9,552 nucleotides of DNA from Armatimonadota bacterium (GTDB lineage Bacteria > Sysuimicrobiota > Sysuimicrobiia > Sysuimicrobiales > JACQTN01), in assembly GCA_016210785.1 (NCBI GenBank), contig JACQTN010000074.1:1-9552 (forward strand), in the 5' to 3' direction. The notes below the pieces were generated by a model, which saw only the letters and a program-made list of their open reading frames with translations, was not told the origin of the DNA and made no database searches. A program made the translations under genes and the position numbers. Shown here piece after piece: positions 5,964 through 9,552 of this stretch (positions are counted from its first letter, which is position 1; the number at the start of each line of letters is the position of its first letter).

Positions 5964-6929
5964 GTGACTGGCCGGTACGTGCTGCGGCGCGTCCTTCAGA
6001 TCGTGCCGGTCGTCGTGGCGCTGGTGGTGTTGAACTTCCTGATTATTACCGCAGCGCCGGGCGACCCCGCTCGCGCCATCGCCGGCGAGGACGCGCCCGC
6101 CGACTACCTCCAGGGCGTTCGCGAGCGCTACGGGCTGGATCGGCCGGTGCCGGTGCGGCTCGCGGCCTACATGCGCCAGTTGGCGCGCGGGGACTTCGGG
6201 TATTCCTTCGCCCACAACCGGCCGGTGCTGACGCTGATCGGTGAGCGCCTCCCCCGCACCCTGCTGCTCACGCTGACGGCCCTCTTGCTGGCGGCCGTGG
6301 TGGGGACGATGCTGGGCGCCTTCTCCGCGACCCGGTTTGGGACGTGGACAGACACGGTCCTCTCCGGCGCGACGCTGGTCTTCTACACGCTGCCCGTCTT
6401 CTGGATGGCGCTGCTGGTGATCCTCGTCTTCGGTCTGTGGCTCCGCCTGTTGCCCACGTCCGGGCTGATGTCCGTGGGGTTCTCCGGCGGGGGCTGGGCG
6501 CTGGTGCTCGACCGCCTTCGGCACCTGGTCCTTCCCGTCGGCACGCTGACGTTCTACCTGTTGCCCACCTACTTCCGGCTCACCCGCGGCAGCATGATCC
6601 AGGTCCTGGGGGAGGAGTACATCACCGTCGCCCGCAGCAAGGGGTTGGCGCCCCGCACCGTCTACGTCAGGCACGCGCTGCGCAACGCCCTGCTGCCCAC
6701 GCTGACCGTGATCGGCGTGTCGGTGGGGACCGTGATGACCGGGTCGCTGTTGACCGAGACCGTCTTCTCCTACACGGGTCTGGGACGGCTCATGTATGAG
6801 GGCGTCTTCAAGCGCGACTACCCGCTCATGATGGGGATCTTCTTCTTCATTTCGGTCGGGGTCGTCTCTGCCAGCCTCCTGACCGACATCGTCTACGCCT
6901 GGGTCGATCCCCGCGTCCGTTATGACTAG
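5964..6929 (+). CDS. ABC transporter permease, DppB/OppB type
   Basis: This is one of two membrane subunits forming the translocation path of a peptide-type importer. The 321 residues include a first membrane helix at about 9-30 (VLQIVPVVVALVVLNFLIIT), followed by APGDPA, typical of DppB. A GDFGYSF motif (76-82) lies in the periplasmic loop. The EAA loop at about 217-245 (EEYITVARSKGLAPRTVYVR, then HALRNALLP) contacts the ATPase. The C-terminal ETVFSYTGLGRLMYEGVFKRDYPL block is diagnostic. The start is GTG 5964, with a weak AGGGG (5950-5954) upstream, 18 bp after the peptidase stop. Its end overlaps the start of the next permease by 8 nt, so the two are probably translationally coupled. The substrate is unknown. 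Confidence 0.94.
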   Translation: MTGRYVLRRVLQIVPVVVALVVLNFLIITAAPGDPARAIAGEDAPADYLQGVRERYGLDRPVPVRLAAYMRQLARGDFGYSFAHNRPVLTLIGERLPRTLLLTLTALLLAAVVGTMLGAFSATRFGTWTDTVLSGATLVFYTLPVFWMALLVILVFGLWLRLLPTSGLMSVGFSGGGWALVLDRLRHLVLPVGTLTFYLLPTYFRLTRGSMIQVLGEEYITVARSKGLAPRTVYVRHALRNALLPTLTVIGVSVGTVMTGSLLTETVFSYTGLGRLMYEGVFKRDYPLMMGIFFFISVGVVSASLLTDIVYAWVDPRVRYD

Positions 6930-7824
6930 ATGGGTCCTCGCGGCGGTATCCGGAGACCCGGGGGGTCACCCGGTTCCGCCGGCAATCCGCGGCCACGGCC
7001 TGCTGGTGCGATTCCTCCGGCAGCCCGGCGCCGTGGTCGGCACCCTGCTGGTGGCGGTCTTTGCGGCGATGGCCCTGGCCGGGCCGCGGCTGCAGCCCTA
7101 TGATCCCCTGGAGCCGTCTGACGCCAACCTTCTGGGGCCGTCGCGGGCGCGCCCCATGGGGACCGACGAACTGGGGCGCGACGTCTTCAGCCAGTTCCTG
7201 TCGGGCGCGCAGGTGTCGCTGCTCTTTGCCTTCGGGGCCGCCGGGGCTTCGCTGGCCATCGGCGTGCTGGTGGGCGCCCTGTCCGGCTCCCACCGGGGAT
7301 GGGTCGACGATCTGCTCTCCCGGGCCATGGACATCTTCCTGATCATCCCGCGGTTGTTCTTGATCATTCTCCTGGTGGCCATGTTCGGGAGCAACCTGTG
7401 GATCGCGCTCCTGGTCGTCGGCGGCACCATGTGGCCGGCCAACGCCCGCCTGATGCGGGCCCAGGTGCTGGCGGTGGGCGCGCGGGAGTTTGTGGCCGCG
7501 GCGCTGGCCTCGGGTGTGCCGGGCACCCGCGTCCTGACCAGGCACGTGGTCCCCAACGCGCTCGACCCCGTGCTGGCGAATGTGACGCTGCAGATGGCGT
7601 ACGCGGCGCTGACCGAAGCCTCCCTGTCTTTCCTGGGGCTGGGAGATCCCAACCGCCCGAGCTGGGGGCGCATCATCGCCTCCGGGCAGCAGTACGTGCT
7701 CAGCGCGTGGTGGATGGTGGTGTTTCCCGGGTTGGCGCTGGCGTTGCTGCTCCTGGCGCTTCATCTGGTGGGAGACGGGCTGGCGGCGGCGCTCAATCCC
7801 CGGATGGGCAGCCGGGTACGGTGA
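6922..7824 (+). CDS. ABC transporter permease, DppC/OppC type
   Basis: This is the partner permease of the peptide-type importer. It has 300 residues. An N-terminal cytoplasmic tail (1-35) precedes a membrane helix (about 37-54). The DppC hallmark HxxGTDxxGRDxxS appears as PMGTDELGRDVFSQFLSGAQ (78-97). Further helices follow, with the EAA loop at about 188-215 (REFVAAALASGVPGTRVLTR, then HVVPNAL). The C-terminal LSFLGLGDPNRPSWGRIIASG is diagnostic. ATG 6922 overlaps the preceding stop by 8 nt. It is the last gene of the operon: no ATPase gene follows, and the next genes belong to a separate copper-resistance unit. The importer must borrow ATPase subunits encoded elsewhere. No clear terminator was found after the stop. 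Confidence 0.94.
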   Translation: MTRWVLAAVSGDPGGHPVPPAIRGHGLLVRFLRQPGAVVGTLLVAVFAAMALAGPRLQPYDPLEPSDANLLGPSRARPMGTDELGRDVFSQFLSGAQVSLLFAFGAAGASLAIGVLVGALSGSHRGWVDDLLSRAMDIFLIIPRLFLIILLVAMFGSNLWIALLVVGGTMWPANARLMRAQVLAVGAREFVAAALASGVPGTRVLTRHVVPNALDPVLANVTLQMAYAALTEASLSFLGLGDPNRPSWGRIIASGQQYVLSAWWMVVFPGLALALLLLALHLVGDGLAAALNPRMGSRVR

Positions 7825-7938
7825 TCCGGCGACGGTGGCGGCGCCCGGTCTCACCGCCCTCTGGATGAGCGTGCGTCCCTGCGCGGTGTGGCCACGGCCT
7901 TTCAAGCGGCAGCACCGGACTGGTTAGTCGAATGCGGG
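7825..7938 (+). other. Spacer between transport operon and copper operon
   Basis: These 114 bp between the DppC stop and the csoR promoter hold no recognisable gene or clear hairpin with a T-tract. How transcription of the transport operon ends before the copper promoter is not evident. Confidence 0.4.
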
Positions 7939-7967
7939 TTGACAGTGGAGCGCGGCGCGGGTATAGT
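7939..7967 (+). promoter_or_regulatory. Near-consensus sigma-70 promoter of the csoR-copA operon
   Basis: A perfect -35 TTGACA (7939-7944) is separated by the optimal 17 nt from TATAGT (7962-7967), a five-of-six -10 match. Transcription should start near 7973-7975, just before the palindrome at 7981-8004. This gives a leader of about 90 nt before the csoR start. It is by far the best promoter in the window. Confidence 0.8.
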
Positions 7968-7980
7968 GAGGGTGCGTGCT

Positions 7981-8004
7981 ACCCCCTCCCAGGGGGGAGG
8001 GGGT
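7981..8004. promoter_or_regulatory. Probable CsoR operator
   Basis: ACCCCCTCCC (7981-7990) and GGGAGGGGGT (7995-8004) form a perfect 10-bp inverted repeat around a 4-nt spacer. It is preceded by T, so the left edge reads TACCCCC. CsoR operators are GC-rich palindromes built from TACCC/GGGTA-type half-sites. The site lies immediately after the predicted transcription start, where a bound repressor would block RNA polymerase. Autoregulation of csoR-copA is the natural reading; binding itself is inferred. Confidence 0.65.
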
Positions 8005-8065
8005 CGTGAGGCGGTGACCCTGGATGAAGGACGGCACGGTGGAGACCGGCGGGAGGCGAGGCGGC

Positions 8066-8359
8066 ATGGCCAGCCATCGGAGCAACCCCTCCGTGAAAAA
8101 AGAAGTGGCCGCCCGGCTGCGGAGCATCGAGGGCCACGTGCGGGGCGTCCAGCGCATGCTGGAGGAGGACGCCTACTGCATCGACGTCATCCGGCAGACG
8201 ACGGCGATCAAGGCGGCGATCGACCGCATCAACTCGCTGCTGCTGGACAACCACCTGCACCACTGCGTCACGGCGGCGGTCAAGTCCAGCGATCCGGCGC
8301 AGCGCGAGCGGGTGCTGGGCGAGATCGTGGAGGTCTTCGACGCCGCCAGCAAGGGATGA
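8066..8359 (+). CDS. csoR: CsoR-family copper-sensing transcriptional repressor
   Basis: CsoR is a small all-helical DNA-binding protein that represses copper-efflux genes and releases DNA when it binds Cu(I). The 97-residue protein matches the family's length. KKEVAARLRSIEGHVRGVQRM (11-31) is the conserved first helix. The Cu(I) ligand set is intact: Cys38 in AYCIDV, then His63 and Cys67 in NHLHHCV. Spacings of 25 and 4 residues equal those of Bacillus subtilis CsoR (Cys45, His70, Cys74). This favours copper sensing over the nickel (RcnR) or formaldehyde (FrmR) relatives. ATG 8066 is chosen because GGGAGG lies at 8051-8056, 9 nt upstream; ATG 8024 would add 14 residues unlike the family. It lies 9 bp before copA under the promoter at 7939-7967. 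Confidence 0.92.
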   Translation: MASHRSNPSVKKEVAARLRSIEGHVRGVQRMLEEDAYCIDVIRQTTAIKAAIDRINSLLLDNHLHHCVTAAVKSSDPAQRERVLGEIVEVFDAASKG

Positions 8360-8368
8360 GGTGAGGGC

Positions 8369-9552
8369 ATGGCCACGGACACGAAGCACCTGGAACTTCC
8401 GGTCACGGGCATGAGCTGCGCCAGTTGCGTGGCCCGGGTGGAGACCGGTCTGAAGGAGACCCCGGGCGTGGTGGACGCCGCCGTCAACTTTGCCACCGAG
8501 CGGGCGGCCGTCACCTACCGGCCGGAGGCCGTGGACCTGCCCAAACTGGTGGAGGCCGTGCGCGACCTGGGCTACGGCGTGGCGACCGAGAAGGTCAACA
8601 TCCCGGTCCGTGGCATGAGCTGCGCCAGTTGCGTGAACCGCGTCGAGGAGACGCTGCGCGCCGTGCCCGGCGTGCTGGCAGCCAGCGTCAACTTCGCCAC
8701 GGAGACGGCCACCGCGGAGTTCGTGCCCACCCAGGTGACCGTGGCCGACCTGCGGCGCGCCATCGCCGACGCGGGCTACGAGCCCGTGGTGGAGACGGAG
8801 ACCGGCTCGCCGGCCGCCGACCGGGAGCGCGAGGCGCGCGCCCGCGAGATCCGCACGCTGACCCACAAGTTCCTGGTGGGGGTGGGGCTCAGCATCCCGC
8901 TCATCATCGGCAGCCTGCACCACATGGGCCTGGCGCAGTACGCGCGATGGGTCCCGCACTGGCTCACCACGCCCGTGGCGCAGTTCCTGCTGGCCACGCC
9001 GGTGCAGTGGTGGGTGGGCTGGCAGTTCTTCCGCGGCGCGTGGGCCGCGGCCCGGCACCGCACCGCCGACATGAACACGCTCATCGCCGTGGGCACTGGC
9101 GCCGCGTACCTGTACAGCGTGGTGGCCACCTTTGCGCCGGAGGTCTTCCTGCGCGCCGGCCTGGACGCCAACGTCTACTACGAGACCGCGGCCATCATCG
9201 TCACGCTGATCCTGCTGGGGCGCCTGCTGGAGGCGCGGGCCAAGGGGCAGACCTCCGAGGCGATCCGGCGGCTCATGGGGCTGCAGCCGCGGACGGCGCG
9301 CGTGGTGCGCGACGGCGCGGAGGCGGAGATCCCGATCGAAGAGGTCCGCGTGGACGACATCGTGGTGGCGCGGCCCGGCGAGCGGATCCCCGTGGACGGC
9401 GTGATCGTGGAAGGGTACTCCGCCGTGGACGAGAGCATGATCAGCGGCGAGAGCCTGCCGGTGGACAAGGGGCCGGGCGACGAGGTGACGGGCGCCACCA
9501 TCAACAAGACCGGGGCCTTCTCCTTCCGGGCCACGCGCGTGGGCCGCGACAC
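8369..9552 (+). CDS. copA: Copper-exporting P1B-type ATPase, 5' part (3' end outside window)
   Basis: CopA pumps Cu(I) out of the cytoplasm using ATP. The window holds 394 complete codons, roughly the first half. Two heavy-metal-associated domains come first, each with GMSCASC (14-20 and 82-88), whose cysteines bind Cu(I). A charged linker (about 149-162, rich in Arg and Glu) leads to membrane helices at about 167-187, 200-218, 236-256 and 271-289. The actuator domain begins near 300 and holds the ISGES loop (358-362), equivalent to TGES. The copper-binding CPC motif and the phosphorylation motif DKTGT lie beyond the window, so catalytic integrity cannot be judged. ATG 8369 follows GAGGTGAG (8358-8365), which overlaps the csoR stop, implying coupled translation. 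The two metal domains share an identical 24-nt core. Confidence 0.93.
   Translation, partial: MATDTKHLELPVTGMSCASCVARVETGLKETPGVVDAAVNFATERAAVTYRPEAVDLPKLVEAVRDLGYGVATEKVNIPVRGMSCASCVNRVEETLRAVPGVLAASVNFATETATAEFVPTQVTVADLRRAIADAGYEPVVETETGSPAADREREARAREIRTLTHKFLVGVGLSIPLIIGSLHHMGLAQYARWVPHWLTTPVAQFLLATPVQWWVGWQFFRGAWAAARHRTADMNTLIAVGTGAAYLYSVVATFAPEVFLRAGLDANVYYETAAIIVTLILLGRLLEARAKGQTSEAIRRLMGLQPRTARVVRDGAEAEIPIEEVRVDDIVVARPGERIPVDGVIVEGYSAVDESMISGESLPVDKGPGDEVTGATINKTGAFSFRATRVGRD
8408..8635 (+). repeat. Tandem metal-binding-domain duplication within copA
   Basis: The codons for GMSCASCV are identical over 24 nt at 8408-8431 and 8612-8635, 204 bp (68 codons) apart. A second similar patch, VNFATE, follows each copy (near 8485-8502 and 8689-8706) with only two base differences. 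This marks duplicated domains kept similar at the DNA level. Confidence 0.8.

Noticed and set aside
4854..6674. 606-codon open frame on the minus strand
   Set aside because: It is antisense to the well-supported M19 peptidase and DppB genes, very rich in Gly, His and Arg, with no domain.
6847..7905. 352-codon open frame on the minus strand
   Set aside because: It is antisense to DppC, whose conserved motifs are unmistakable.
8024..8026. ATG 8024 as csoR start
   Set aside because: It adds 14 residues unlike the family and has poorer ribosome-binding-site spacing than ATG 8066.
7979..9058. 359-codon open frame on the minus strand
   Set aside because: It is antisense to csoR and copA; His/Gly/Arg-rich shadow.
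1..9552. CRISPR array, tRNA, rRNA, insertion sequence or attachment site
   Set aside because: No regularly spaced repeats, cloverleaf-like segments, transposase motifs or terminal repeats were seen.

Overview
The window is GC-rich, gene-dense bacterial DNA. Eight protein genes (two cut by the window edges) and one 15-codon stub are supported. The organism cannot be named from the sequence. The extracytoplasmic solute-binding protein has a Sec-type signal with no lipobox cysteine, and in fact contains no cysteine. That hints at a diderm cell with a true periplasm. The high GC, Dpp-type transporter, M19 peptidase and bacterial pentameric channel would suit an uncultured soil, sediment or hot-spring lineage; this is inference only.

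Left part (1-3065): the 3' part of an amidase-signature hydrolase runs rightward and converges on a leftward gene for a small exported protein rich in His, Cys and Met. Two inverted repeats lie between their 3' ends. A 172-bp divergent intergenic region then separates the small gene from a rightward gene for a pentameric ligand-gated ion channel (Cys-loop receptor superfamily, GLIC/ELIC-like). Right after the channel is a well-placed ribosome binding site followed by only 15 codons that read like the start of a twin-arginine signal peptide.

Middle part (3066-7824): after a leader region with two strong inverted repeats comes a tight four-gene operon: family-5 solute-binding protein, M19 (renal-dipeptidase-like) peptidase homologue, DppB-type permease and DppC-type permease. 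The layout suggests uptake of a peptide or similar small substrate and its processing inside the cell. Two points stand out. No ATPase gene (DppD/DppF type) accompanies the permeases, and the M19 protein lacks several canonical metal ligands.

Right part (7825-9552): a copper-homeostasis operon. A near-consensus sigma-70 promoter is followed at once by a GC-rich palindrome of the CsoR-operator kind, then a CsoR-type Cu(I)-sensing repressor and the 5' part of a CopA-type copper P1B-ATPase with two heavy-metal-associated domains. The system looks autoregulated: copper would release CsoR and allow synthesis of CopA. A very similar palindrome lies upstream of the peptide-transport operon (3107-3132), which raises the possibility of a wider regulon or a dispersed repeat. 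No convincing new multi-gene system was found. The best leads are the channel, the shared palindrome, the small Met/His/Cys-rich protein and the metal-ligand-variant M19 enzyme.
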